NCBI RefSeq assembly: GCF_004342065.1
Contig: NZ_SLZU01000011.1
Location: 62,001-126,000 of the forward strand
Direction of reading: 5' to 3'
DNA: 64,000 bases
Source of the DNA: Primorskyibacter sedentarius
GTDB lineage: Bacteria; Pseudomonadota; Alphaproteobacteria; Rhodobacterales; Rhodobacteraceae
The notes below the pieces were generated by a model. It was given only the letters and a program-made list of their open reading frames with translations, did no database searches and had not been told where the DNA came from. This document shows, piece by piece, positions 1-8,370 of this stretch. Every line of letters starts with the position of its first letter. Position 1 is the first letter of the stretch. Made by a program: the position numbers and the translations under genes.

Positions 1-885
1 CACACGCGGCACGCCCCCCGCGATCCGCCGCGAAATCCGCAGCGCAAAATCATCCTTGGACACCAGAACATACAGCTTTTCGCGGACCGAAACCGGAAGC
101 ATGCCCACCTGCGTGCGGAAAAGATCTATGTCGATATCCGGCGCGGCCAGCACGATATGCTCCAGCTTGTCATGGCTTTTCAGACGGCCCGCCAGCTGCG
201 CATCGACCATGCCTTCCATCGTCAGGAAGGTCCCCATCGAATGGGCGAAAATGCCGAACCCTTCGGCATTGGTGCGCGTCAGGATCTCGGTGATTTCCTT
301 GAGCTTGGCGCGGGCCACAAGCGCGCTGTTCAGGTCATAGACATAGCGCGGCGTGCGCGCCGCAGAGGCCCAGGTGAACAGCACCGGCACGCCCTCGAAT
401 TTCGAATCCTGCACGAATTGCGCCAGCCGCAGGATGCCGTCGCTCGCACTCGTATTATAGCCGTGGACAAAGAACATGACCGACCGCTGACCGGGCGGTT
501 TTTCCGCCAGCGCCTTGTTGAGCGCCGCGATGAAAGCGCCGTCGCTGCCATAGACGGTGGGGTCGACAATGCTGAATTCCCGGCGCGGGTCAGGCGGCAA
601 TTGCCGCGCCCGCTCGATCTTTCCGGGCACATGGCCCGGCGGGATCGTCACCTCGACAGAGGCCAGCCCCAGCTCTGGCGCGCGCTGCGCGGTGAAAAAC
701 GCGCCCGTCACCTCTGTTGCCTGGCGGGTCGTGGCGATGAACACTTTCTGCCGGTCCAGCTCCAGAGAGGCCGCCGGATATTGCGGGTTGTCCACCCCGA
801 TCAGCTCTGGCGGGCGCGCACATCCGACCATCAGCAAGATCAGAATGGCGGCAGAAAGAAGCTGCAAAGGGGAAGACCGGACCAT
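1..885 (-). CDS. DUF900 alpha/beta-hydrolase lipoprotein, 3' end beyond window
   Basis: Partial gene; the reading frame stays open to base 1, giving about 295 residues from the ATG at 885. The N-terminus is a lipoprotein signal: a hydrophobic stretch followed by the lipobox LMVGC, so the mature protein is probably lipid-anchored. About residue 130 comes FFVHGYNT, the conserved HGY region of DUF900 (PF05990) alpha/beta hydrolases, and later FAHSMGTF, a G/A-H-S-M-G nucleophile elbow with the presumed catalytic Ser. The catalytic His would lie beyond the window. Substrate unknown. It sits 264 nt downstream of aapJ on the same strand, with a terminator between them, so it is probably transcribed separately. 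Confidence 0.8.
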   Translation of the reverse strand, partial: MVRSSPLQLLSAAILILLMVGCARPPELIGVDNPQYPAASLELDRQKVFIATTRQATEVTGAFFTAQRAPELGLASVEVTIPPGHVPGKIERARQLPPDPRREFSIVDPTVYGSDGAFIAALNKALAEKPPGQRSVMFFVHGYNTSASDGILRLAQFVQDSKFEGVPVLFTWASAARTPRYVYDLNSALVARAKLKEITEILTRTNAEGFGIFAHSMGTFLTMEGMVDAQLAGRLKSHDKLEHIVLAAPDIDIDLFRTQVGMLPVSVREKLYVLVSKDDFALRISRRIAGGVPRV

Positions 886-1090
886 GAGCACCTCGCTTGG
901 CTGGTTCATGTGCAACCAAGGGGCGTTGCACTGGGTCCGATGCTATCAGCGCGTGTAAAAGCGGGCAACGCATTCGTGACCGGCACGCAGCGCCCCCATT
1001 TGGCCAGACCATGGGGGCATCTGGGCTGCTGAAGTAAGCACACAGCGGTCCTCCGGCGACCGCCATGCGCAAACCCACGCGCCAAACATG

Positions 1091-1121
1091 CGAAAACCGC
1101 CCCTGCGATCAGAGGCGGCTT
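1091..1121 (-). terminator. Rho-independent terminator after aapJ
   Basis: On the minus strand a GC-rich stem (CCGCCTC paired with GGGGCGG, one G-T pair) with an 8-nt loop is followed by TTTT. It lies about 30 nt past the aapJ stop codon. Confidence 0.6.
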
Positions 1122-1149
1122 TCAATATCGCTTATCGTGCTCCCGCGGC

Positions 1150-2166
1150 CTAGCGGAAGGGCGGCGAATAAAGCAGCCCGCCATCGATCCATTGCGCGTT
1201 CAGCCCGCGCGACAGACCCACCGGGGTGTTCTGGCCGATATTCTTTTCGAACAATTCGCCGTAATTGCCGCCCGCCATGATCGCCTGTTTTGCCCAGTCG
1301 GCATTCAGCCCCAGCATCTCGCCCAGCGATCCGGTGGCGCCCAGCAGGCGGTTGATCTCGGGGCTGTCGGTTCCGGCCGACAGTTCCTCGACATTGGCAG
1401 AGGTGACGCCATATTCTTCGGCCGCAATCAGCGCGTTCAGCGTCCAGCGAACGATATCGCCCCAGTGGTTGTCGCCATGGCGCACCAGCGGGCCCAACGG
1501 CTCCTTGGAGATGATCTCGGGCAGGACAACATGGTCCTTGGGGTTTTCAAACGTCGCCCGAATCGCGGCCAGCTGCGACGCGTCAGAGCTGTAGATCTCG
1601 CATTCACCCGCCAGATAGCGCGTCTGCGCGTCGGCCACCGTGTCAATCGGAACGGTGGTGTATTCCATGTTGTTCTTGCGGAAATAATCCATCACGTTTA
1701 GCTCGGTCGTGGTGCCGACCTGCACGCAAAGCGTCCTGCCATTCAGCTCTTTGGCCGAGGACACGCCCAACGCCTTGGGCACCAGAAACCCCTGCCCGTC
1801 GTAATAGTTGATGCCCGCGAAATCGAATTGCTGGTCCACATCGCGCGAAAACGTCCAGGTCGTGTTGCGCGCCAACACATCAATCTGACCAGAGGCCAGC
1901 GCCGTGAACCGGATCTTGTTCGAGGTCGGGATGAATGTCACGGCAGAAGGGTCGCCCAGAACGGCAGCCGCGACCGCGCGGCAGATGCCTACGTCAAAAC
2001 CGCTCCAGTTATCATTGGCATCCGAAGCGGCAAATCCAACCATTCCTTCGGAAACGCCGCAGTTCAGCTTGCCGCGCGCCTGGACATCGTCCAGCGTCCC
2101 GGCCGCCGCGGCACCGACCGCCAGGCCGGCGACGCCAAGCGCGCCAAGCAATACGGTCCCCTTCAT
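1150..2166 (-). CDS. aapJ: General L-amino-acid ABC transporter, periplasmic binding protein
   Basis: Periplasmic solute-binding protein (338 aa) of the AapJ/BztA type (SBP_bac_3 fold), which captures L-amino acids for an AapQMP permease. The start at 2166 is chosen because GGAAGGGGTGAAT precedes it and the protein then opens with a clean signal peptide (Lys, hydrophobic core, AAAA cleavage zone) followed by TLDDVQARGKLNCGV, the usual mature start. LCVQVGTTTELN and SDASQLAAIR are typical of the ligand-binding lobes. The permease and ATPase genes aapQMP, usually directly downstream, are not here: a terminator and an unrelated hydrolase follow. It therefore looks like an orphan binding protein or a rearranged locus. 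Confidence 0.9.
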   Translation of the reverse strand: MKGTVLLGALGVAGLAVGAAAAGTLDDVQARGKLNCGVSEGMVGFAASDANDNWSGFDVGICRAVAAAVLGDPSAVTFIPTSNKIRFTALASGQIDVLARNTTWTFSRDVDQQFDFAGINYYDGQGFLVPKALGVSSAKELNGRTLCVQVGTTTELNVMDYFRKNNMEYTTVPIDTVADAQTRYLAGECEIYSSDASQLAAIRATFENPKDHVVLPEIISKEPLGPLVRHGDNHWGDIVRWTLNALIAAEEYGVTSANVEELSAGTDSPEINRLLGATGSLGEMLGLNADWAKQAIMAGGNYGELFEKNIGQNTPVGLSRGLNAQWIDGGLLYSPPFR

Positions 2167-2374
2167 ATTCACCCCTTCCAGTCTTTCATCTTTGCATTGC
2201 AGAAGGATGTGCCGCGCTCCCCAACGCGATCCGACCACAAGTCCCGGGAAAATTCCGGGCGTCGCGCGTGAGTTTGGGCGGATTCACGCTCCAAGGTCAA
2301 GACAACTCTCTACGAATTACCGTTTGCCCAAAGATGCGTCGCCCCAATCTGCGTATTCCCGCAAAATCAGCGGC

Positions 2375-3091
2375 TCAAACACGGCAGAGCCCCAAAAACA
2401 CATGCGCCCGCAGAAACTCAACCCGCTTTTTCTCCGCCATTTCGACGGCTTCGTCATCTTCGCCCCATTGATCCTGCTGCCAGGTCTCGTCGATGCGCGA
2501 CAGCGACCAGCCCTGGTCGGCACTCAGATGCCCCTCTGCGACGGCCAGCGCCAGCACCAAAGAGCCCGAAATCGACACGAGATCGTGAAACGCCGCGAGC
2601 TCGAATGCCGTCATCGCGCGCACCTCGGCGCCCAGGCGCTCCAGCGCGGCCGCGTCTTGCGGCGCATGCATCACGCCCACGCGCGGATGCAGCCGGGCCT
2701 CATAGCGCGCGGCGGCCCAGTCCAGCAGCGGGTCCCACCCCTCGGCCTGCCGCGCCACCAGCTCCATCGGGCTGTCGGCGCGGTAGCACAGAAGATCGCT
2801 GTCGCCATAGGCAATCAGCATCTCTGCAACCTCTGCATGCTGCACAGAGACCTTGTCGATGGCGGCATTGGCCCCGCGCGTCACCGGCATGCTCAGCGGA
2901 TCGACGCGGTCGCCCTGCGCATCCCATTCCTGCGCGATGGCCTGCGCCAAGGACGCGGTGGGCACCACAAGCGGCGCCTTGGCCGGGGTCTTGACCGGGC
3001 GATCGTCCAGCACCACGGCAAAGCCGCCCTCGACCTCGCGCATCGCGGCCTCTTTCCAGAACCGTGGCAGCGACCGTCCGCTCATGTCCAC
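2375..3091 (-). CDS. ATP12-family F1-ATPase assembly chaperone
   Basis: 238-aa protein of the ATP12 family (PF07542), the chaperone that in mitochondria binds F1 alpha subunit during ATP synthase assembly. It is typical of alphaproteobacteria. The family pattern is visible: an N-terminal segment with RFWKEAA and VVLDDRPVKTPAKAPL, then AIAQEWDAQGD, then the helical part with LLCYRADSP. The start overlaps the end of the upstream HAD phosphatase by 10 nt, indicating translational coupling. Probably cytoplasmic. The family is clear; the role in bacterial F1 assembly is inferred from mitochondria. Confidence 0.88.
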   Translation of the reverse strand: MDMSGRSLPRFWKEAAMREVEGGFAVVLDDRPVKTPAKAPLVVPTASLAQAIAQEWDAQGDRVDPLSMPVTRGANAAIDKVSVQHAEVAEMLIAYGDSDLLCYRADSPMELVARQAEGWDPLLDWAAARYEARLHPRVGVMHAPQDAAALERLGAEVRAMTAFELAAFHDLVSISGSLVLALAVAEGHLSADQGWSLSRIDETWQQDQWGEDDEAVEMAEKKRVEFLRAHVFLGLCRV

Positions 3092-3762
3092 CCCTCCCAG
3101 ATCCGGCCAAGCGCGCCGGGCAGAGCCTCGATCGTGTCGATCACCACATCGGCCTGCAGGCGCGCCACCGGGTGATACCCCCAGCTGACACCGACAGACC
3201 CGATCCGGGCCGCCCGCGCCATATCCATGTCATAGGTGGTGTCGCCCACCATCGCCGCCTCTTCGGGCAGCGCGCCGGTCTCGTCCAGACAGGCCTGCAA
3301 CATCGATGGATGCGGCTTTGAGGGATGAAAATCCGACACCTGCTCGGTCACGAAAACCCCGCGCAGCCCATGCCCGTCCAGCAGCGCATCAAGCCCGCGC
3401 CGCGATTTGCCCGTGGCCACGCCCAGCAACACGTCGTCGCGCGCCTTCAACCGGTCCAGCATCGCCCGCACACCGGGGTAAAGCGGCGATGTCACCTCGG
3501 CGCCGTCGCGCGCCCGCAGCGCCACATAGGCATCCTTGTAACAGGCCACCATGCGCGACAGCACCTCGGCATCGACCTCCGGTGCCAGCTTGCCAATGGC
3601 GTTGTCCAGCGACAGCCCGATGATGCCCAGCACATCGGCGCGCGCGGGCGCAGGCAGCCCCGCCTCGGCAAAGGCTGCGGCCATCGAGGCCACGATATCG
3701 GCCTGACTGTCGACCAGCGTGCCGTCGACATCGAAAATGATCAGTTTGGGCGCGTCAGTCAT
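3082..3762 (-). CDS. HAD-IA family phosphatase (phosphoglycolate phosphatase-like)
   Basis: 226-aa haloacid-dehalogenase hydrolase. Motif I is DVDGTLVDSQ near residue 10 (nucleophile Asp and general acid Asp), motif II is GVATGKSRRG, a Lys follows in HPSKPHPSM, and motif IV is MVGDTTYDMDMA. The helical cap between motifs I and II places it in subfamily IA, near phosphoglycolate phosphatase and beta-phosphoglucomutase-like enzymes; substrate cannot be assigned. It overlaps rluC upstream by 4 nt and atp12 downstream by 10 nt, forming a tight operon. Confidence 0.88.
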   Translation of the reverse strand: MTDAPKLIIFDVDGTLVDSQADIVASMAAAFAEAGLPAPARADVLGIIGLSLDNAIGKLAPEVDAEVLSRMVACYKDAYVALRARDGAEVTSPLYPGVRAMLDRLKARDDVLLGVATGKSRRGLDALLDGHGLRGVFVTEQVSDFHPSKPHPSMLQACLDETGALPEEAAMVGDTTYDMDMARAARIGSVGVSWGYHPVARLQADVVIDTIEALPGALGRIWEGWT

Positions 3763-4805
3763 CGCAGGCTCTCGAACGGGTCCGTATCTGCCAGGTCTTC
3801 GGTCCAGCCGAACGTGTCCCAGCTTTGCTTCATATGCGGCGGCAGGGGGGCTGTGACAATGATCTCCTTGCCCGTCACGGGATGCTGAAAGCTCAGCGAC
3901 CGCGCATGCAGGTGCAGCTTTTTAGAGATCACGCCGCCCAGCTGCGCGCCCCAGCCATCGCCAAGGTTGTCCTGCCCGGACCCGCCATATTTGCCGTCAC
4001 CAATGATCGGATGCCCGATCTCGGCCATATGCGCGCGCAGCTGATGCGTCCGGCCCGTGATGGGCTCCATCGCCACCCAGGACGCACGCCCCGCCACCCG
4101 GTAAAGCGTCGCATACAGCGTATGGGCGCGCTGTGCGCCGGGCGTGGCGTTGATCTCTTGCGGATGCACGCAGATCATCTTTTCGCCCTCGCCCCGCGCG
4201 CCATGCCCGCGCGCCTTCACAAGGCCAAAACGGATCTCGCCCAGATAGGGTGTCGGCACGCCCGCAACCAGCGCCCAGTAGATCTTGTGCGTCAGCCTGT
4301 GGCGGATCGCCTCTGTCAGCGCCTTGGCCATGGGCCGGGTGCGCGCCAGAAGCAGAACACCGGATGTGTCCTTGTCCAGCCGGTGCACCAGACGCGGCTT
4401 TTCGTCAAAGCCAAAGGTCAGCGCCGCCGACAGCGCATCAACATGCCGCGTGCCCTGCCCGCTGCCACCCTGCGTCGGCAGGCCCGGCGGTTTGTTGATC
4501 GCGATGATATGGTCGTCGCGGTACAGAACCGTGCCCTGGATCATCTCCTCATCCGCGGGCGTGATCTGGGTGCGCACCGGCGCGGGCTTGTGATCCTCTG
4601 CCGGAATCGGCGGAATGCGGACCTCCTGGCCCTCCAGCAGCCGGGTGTTGGCCTTCACCCGCCCGCCATCGACGCGCAGCTCTCCCTTGCGGCACATCTT
4701 TTCGATGCGCCCCTGCTGGACATGCGGGAACATGCGCCGCAACCAGCGATCCAGCCGCTGATCGGCGTCATCCGCCCCGATGGTGACAATCTGAACCTGG
4801 CTCAT
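3759..4805 (-). CDS. rluC: RluC/RluD-family 23S rRNA pseudouridine synthase
   Basis: 348-aa pseudouridine synthase of the RluA superfamily. An N-terminal S4-like RNA-binding domain (QRLDRWLRRMFP, KGELRVDGGRVK) precedes the catalytic domain, with HRLDKDTSGVLLLART carrying the catalytic Asp. It probably isomerises uridines in 23S rRNA; RluC is the best match by size and S4 domain, but exact sites are not decidable here. The start at 4805 is used because the S4 domain begins there (MSQVQIVTIG); it overlaps the crcB stop by 4 nt. A longer in-frame extension upstream is only the crcB shadow. Confidence 0.85.
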   Translation of the reverse strand: MSQVQIVTIGADDADQRLDRWLRRMFPHVQQGRIEKMCRKGELRVDGGRVKANTRLLEGQEVRIPPIPAEDHKPAPVRTQITPADEEMIQGTVLYRDDHIIAINKPPGLPTQGGSGQGTRHVDALSAALTFGFDEKPRLVHRLDKDTSGVLLLARTRPMAKALTEAIRHRLTHKIYWALVAGVPTPYLGEIRFGLVKARGHGARGEGEKMICVHPQEINATPGAQRAHTLYATLYRVAGRASWVAMEPITGRTHQLRAHMAEIGHPIIGDGKYGGSGQDNLGDGWGAQLGGVISKKLHLHARSLSFQHPVTGKEIIVTAPLPPHMKQSWDTFGWTEDLADTDPFESLR

Positions 4806-5182
4806 GCGAATACCCCACGCGTTGCAACCATCCCCAGCATAAGCCCGCCAATCGAAAGACCCACCGACAACAGCACGTAAAGCGTCGCCAGCCCGAATGC
4901 GCCCCGTTCGATCAGCGTCACGGTCTCCAGCGAAAAGGATGAAAAAGTGGTGAAGCCGCCCAGCATGCCGGTCATCACGAATGGCGCCCAATGGGTCAGC
5001 CCCTTGTTGGCCGCAAAGACGACGAACGCCCCCATGATGAAAGAGCCCAGAACATTGACGGTGATCACGCCCAGCGGGAATCCCATCTGCCCAAAGACCC
5101 GCAGAATGCCGACCCCGGTCAGATAGCGCGCGCTGGCGCCGATGGCCCCGCCAAGGGCGACTTGAAGGATTGTGAAAAACAT
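4802..5182 (-). CDS. crcB: Fluoride ion channel CrcB/FluC
   Basis: 126-aa small membrane protein with four predicted transmembrane helices. Diagnostic CrcB/Fluc segments are GGAIGASARYL in TM1, TVNVLGSFIMG in TM2 (pore Asn) and GGFTTFSSFSLE in TM3 (pore Phe/Ser and the TM-break region that binds central Na+). It is a dimeric channel exporting fluoride across the inner membrane. No fluoride riboswitch was recognisable in the roughly 110 nt between rarA and this gene. It overlaps rluC by 4 nt. Confidence 0.92.
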   Translation of the reverse strand: MFFTILQVALGGAIGASARYLTGVGILRVFGQMGFPLGVITVNVLGSFIMGAFVVFAANKGLTHWAPFVMTGMLGGFTTFSSFSLETVTLIERGAFGLATLYVLLSVGLSIGGLMLGMVATRGVFA

Positions 5183-5292
5183 GCCGGACCTGTCGCGCCT
5201 GTGGCCTCTCTTGTCAAGCGGACAAGGGGTTTCGCGGGGTCCGGGGGCATTCGTACATATTCAGCGTACAAAAAGCACAAAAGGCCCCAAAC

Positions 5293-6606
5293 TCAGGTCG
5301 CGTTACGGCGTGCGCGCAGCTTTGCGAAATACTCGGTGCGCTTTTTCAGTTCCCGCTCGAACCCGCGTTCAACGGGCGCATAGAATTCGGTCCGGCCCAT
5401 GGTTTCAGGAAAGTAATCCTGCCCGGAAAACGCGTCTTCCTGATCGTGGTCATAGGCGTATCCGTCCCCATAACCCTCTGATTTCATAAGCTTTGTTGGC
5501 GCGTTCAGAATATGCTTCGGGGGAGGTTCGCTGCCCGTTCTGGCCGCCGCCCGCCGCGCCGCCTTATAGGCGTTGTAAACCGCGTTGGATTTGGGCGCGA
5601 GCGCGATATAGACCAAGGCCTGGGCGATCGCCAGCTCCCCCTCCGGGCTGCCAAGGCGTTCAAAAGTCTCCCACGATTCCAGACACATAGCCTGCGCCTG
5701 CGGGTCTGCCAGACCAATATCCTCCACCGCCATCCGGGTGATCCGCCGCGCCAGATACCGGGGATCTTCCCCCCCTTCCAGCATCCGCGCATACCAGTAA
5801 AGCGCCGCATCCGGGTCCGATCCCCGAACGGATTTGTGCAGCGCGGAAATCAGGTTGTAATGCGCGTCACCGGATTTGTCATACTGCGCCGCGCGCCGCA
5901 TCAGACGTTCGCTCAACCCTTTGGTATCAAGCGGTTTTTCAATCTTCCACGCCATCACCTGCTCGACCAGGTTCAGCAGGGCGCGCCCGTCCCCGTCGGC
6001 CATTTCCAGCAGCTGCTCGCGCGCCTCGCCCGTCAGCGGCAAGGCCTTGCTCAGCTCTTTCTCGGCCCGTTGCGCCAGACGTTCCAGATCCGCAAGGGAA
6101 AGGCGTTGCAGAACAAGCACTTGGCTGCGGGACATCAAGGCGGCATTCAGCTCGAACGAAGGGTTCTCCGTCGTCGCCCCAACCAGAAGGATCGTCCCAT
6201 CCTCCATATGCGGCAGAAACCCGTCCTGCTGCGCCTTGTTGAACCGGTGGATCTCGTCCACGAAAAGCAGCGTCCCCTGCCCGTTTGCCCGCCGGTGCTT
6301 TGCTGCCTCGAACACCTTCTTCAGATCCGCAACACCCGAGAAAATAGCGCTTATCTGGACAAAGTGCAGATCCGTCTCGCCCGCCAGAAGCCGCGCGATG
6401 GTGGTCTTGCCCACGCCCGGCGGCCCCCAGAATATCAGCGAGGACAGCGTCCCGGAGTCGAGCATGACCCCCAAAGGCGCCTCCGGCCCCAGCACATGCT
6501 CCTGACCGATCACCTCGGCAAGCGTCTGCGGCCGCAACCTGTCGGCCAAGGGGCGCGGCCCGCTCGGCACCGCGTGTTCCAAAGAACTGTCGAACAGATC
6601 CGCCAT
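5293..6606 (-). CDS. rarA: Replication-associated recombination ATPase RarA/MgsA
   Basis: 437-aa AAA+ ATPase of the RarA/MgsA/WRNIP1 family acting at stalled replication forks. Walker A is GPPGVGKTTIARLLAG, Walker B LLFVDEIHRFNKAQQD, the sensor region GATTENPSFELN, and the C-terminal half carries the family tetramerisation region. The start at 6606 (MADLFDSS) is preferred over an upstream in-frame ATG because family members begin with MxDLF and AGGCCCGGGAAACTGGAAAGGGTT gives a ribosome site just before it. It heads a minus-strand run with crcB 110 nt downstream. Confidence 0.93.
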   Translation of the reverse strand: MADLFDSSLEHAVPSGPRPLADRLRPQTLAEVIGQEHVLGPEAPLGVMLDSGTLSSLIFWGPPGVGKTTIARLLAGETDLHFVQISAIFSGVADLKKVFEAAKHRRANGQGTLLFVDEIHRFNKAQQDGFLPHMEDGTILLVGATTENPSFELNAALMSRSQVLVLQRLSLADLERLAQRAEKELSKALPLTGEAREQLLEMADGDGRALLNLVEQVMAWKIEKPLDTKGLSERLMRRAAQYDKSGDAHYNLISALHKSVRGSDPDAALYWYARMLEGGEDPRYLARRITRMAVEDIGLADPQAQAMCLESWETFERLGSPEGELAIAQALVYIALAPKSNAVYNAYKAARRAAARTGSEPPPKHILNAPTKLMKSEGYGDGYAYDHDQEDAFSGQDYFPETMGRTEFYAPVERGFERELKKRTEYFAKLRARRNAT

Positions 6607-6758
6607 GCAACCCTTTCCAGTTTCCCGGGCCTGAGGTGACACAGCATATGTCTGCGCGGGACGCCCGATGCAAGCCTTGAGGCACCCTCGCTGCGACGCT
6701 TCGCCCCTACCCGCCCCGCAGGGCGCGGCCTAAATATAAGGGAAAGGAGGCGCCCCAG

Positions 6759-7148
6759 ATGACCCAAGCCCCAAAGACCCGCGCGCTCTATAATGGCGAT
6801 TGCCCAGTGTGCAATTCGGAAATGTGTGCCTATGCCGCCTATTCCGAAGAGACCGCGCTGCCGATCGCCTTTGACGATCTCAACAAGATTGATCTGTCGC
6901 ATTGGGGTGTGACCGAAGAGGCCGCCACGCGGCTGCTGCATGTCATTCATGATGGCAAACTCTACAAAGGGTTTGACGCGTTTCTGGTGCTCTGGTCGCA
7001 GATGCCGCGCTACAGAATTCTGGCAAAGATCGCACGGTTACCCGGGCTGTTTCAGCTTCTCGACTGGGGGTACGAACATGTCGTTGCCCGGATCATTTAC
7101 GAACGCCACATGCGCCGGAAAGCCAAAGGCTTGGTCGGCGCAGAATAA
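6759..7148 (+). CDS. DCC-family (DUF393) thiol-disulfide oxidoreductase-like protein
   Basis: 129-aa protein of the DCC family (PF04134). The N-terminus carries the defining YNGDCPVCN motif (D-x-x-C redox-like box), followed by the conserved YKGFDAFLVLW helix. A strong ribosome-binding site AAGGAGG precedes the start. The function of the family is poorly defined; a thioredoxin-like fold is predicted. It is divergent from rarA, and its last 56 nt overlap the end of the convergent DUF2306 gene. Confidence 0.85.
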   Translation: MTQAPKTRALYNGDCPVCNSEMCAYAAYSEETALPIAFDDLNKIDLSHWGVTEEAATRLLHVIHDGKLYKGFDAFLVLWSQMPRYRILAKIARLPGLFQLLDWGYEHVVARIIYERHMRRKAKGLVGAE

Positions 7149-7747
7149 CCTCGGCCACCGCCACATTGACGCCGACGCCAAGCGCTGACGCAATAACGAA
7201 ACTGTCCAGAAATGGTGTGCTCCACAGCCATGCGGCCAGATCGATAAAAATCCGCGCGGTGGATACCGACAGAGCAAGGGCATAGGCGCGGATGATGGCA
7301 GCCCGATGCGCGGCCAGGCGCCGCGCACGGATCGCGCGCCACGCATGCGCCATGAAGCCCAACATGCCTCCCACAATTACGAAGGTGACGACTTGGGTGA
7401 GTAGTCCTCCAACTGCCGGGAAGACCACCACCATCCACAGAACACCTATCCCGGACAAGAATGAAAGCCCGGCCCAGCCAACGATGGAGGCGGCGATTGC
7501 GTCGCAAAGCTGGCCAGAACTGCAAGGGCGCGATGGCAAAGAACAATAGGCCAGGCACCAGATGCAGCGCCGTCAGCAAGGGATGATCCGCGTAGCGTTG
7601 ATCCACCCACGGCAAGGCGTCAGCCCCACTGTTCAGCCAGACAAAATGCAGGCGCGCCACCGTACCTGAAATGGCTGGCCAGCTGAAAATGTAGAGGGTC
7701 AGAATGATCAGGACGTCGCGAATGCCAGAAGGCATGCCATGCCACAA
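7093..7747 (-). pseudogene. DUF2306 membrane protein, frameshifted
   Basis: Two overlapping minus-strand frames together make one DUF2306-like four-to-five-helix membrane protein. The N-terminal frame reads from 7747 (TLYIFSWPAISG, HLVPGLLFFAIAPLQFWP, RLHRWLGRAFIL), then at about 7455 the homologous reading continues in the next frame (SGIGVLWMVVVFPAVGG, TARIFIDLAAWLW) to a stop at 7093. RLHRWLGR followed by a helix and a C-terminal helix pair is the usual DUF2306 order, so a single indel separates the halves. It may be a real pseudogene or a sequencing error. It converges on, and overlaps, the DCC gene. Confidence 0.7.
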
Positions 7748-7750
7748 CGG

Positions 7751-7784
7751 AAAAAGGCCTCGCAGTTTCCTGCGAGACCTTTTG
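7751..7784 (-). terminator. Rho-independent terminator after rplQ
   Basis: Ten-bp stem (GGTCTCGCAG / CTGCGAGGCC, one G-T pair) with a GAAA tetraloop, T-run on the minus strand and A-run before it, so it could act in both directions. It lies 23 nt past the rplQ stop and closes the ribosomal cluster. Confidence 0.88.
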
Positions 7785-7806
7785 CTTTCGGCTTGAGAAA
7801 AGCGCT

Positions 7807-8226
7807 TTACTCGTCTGCTGCTTCCGCGGCTTCCAGGCGGGCCTTGTCGGCTGCACCCTTCGCATCGACATCGCGGTCGACAAATTCGATGATCGCCATC
7901 GGCGCCATGTCACCGTAACGGAAACCGGCTTTCATGATGCGGATATAGCCACCCTTGCGGTCAGCAAAGCGCGGGCCAAGCACTTCAAAAAGCTTGGCAA
8001 CGTACTTGTCCTGCTTGAGCTGCGATGCAGCCAGACGGCGGGCGTGCAGATCGCCACGTTTGCCAAGCGTGATCAGCTTCTCAACGATCGGGCGCAGTTC
8101 CTTGGCCTTGGGCAGGGTGGTCTTGATCTGCTCATGTTCGATGAGCGAGCCGGCCATGTTCGCCCACAGCGCCTTGCGGTGCTCATGGGTACGGTTCAGG
8201 CGGCGGTAACCTCTTGCGTGACGCAT
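7807..8226 (-). CDS. rplQ: 50S ribosomal protein L17
   Basis: 139 aa; [20 protein letters not shown] is the invariant L17 N-terminus, and the C-terminal region has [20 protein letters not shown]. It normally follows rpoA directly as the last gene of the alpha operon. Here a 720-nt sulfotransferase-like gene lies between rpoA and rplQ. The 144-nt leader contains a hairpin (GGGCGA/TCGCCC near 8310) and TTAGGAGTTAG as ribosome site. Followed by a strong terminator. Confidence 0.97.
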   Translation of the reverse strand: MRHARGYRRLNRTHEHRKALWANMAGSLIEHEQIKTTLPKAKELRPIVEKLITLGKRGDLHARRLAASQLKQDKYVAKLFEVLGPRFADRKGGYIRIMKAGFRYGDMAPMAIIEFVDRDVDAKGAADKARLEAAEAADE

Positions 8227-8370
8227 ATTTCTAACTCCTAATTGCCCTCTACGGGCGGCTTTGCTTTGTCCGGTCCCCGATGCGTGTCAGGGACTCACCT
8301 TGGGGCGAGAATTCGCCCTGAACCGCTTCATTACACGCGTTGAAAACCAGGGTAAACCCTGCTTCCCAAT

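Noticed and set aside
3825-4880. Long plus-strand open frame opposite the RluC-type gene
   Set aside because: GC-rich antisense shadow; no domain or ribosome site, and the minus-strand gene has clear family motifs.
5183-5292. Fluoride riboswitch expected before crcB
   Set aside because: No recognisable fluoride aptamer consensus in this gap.
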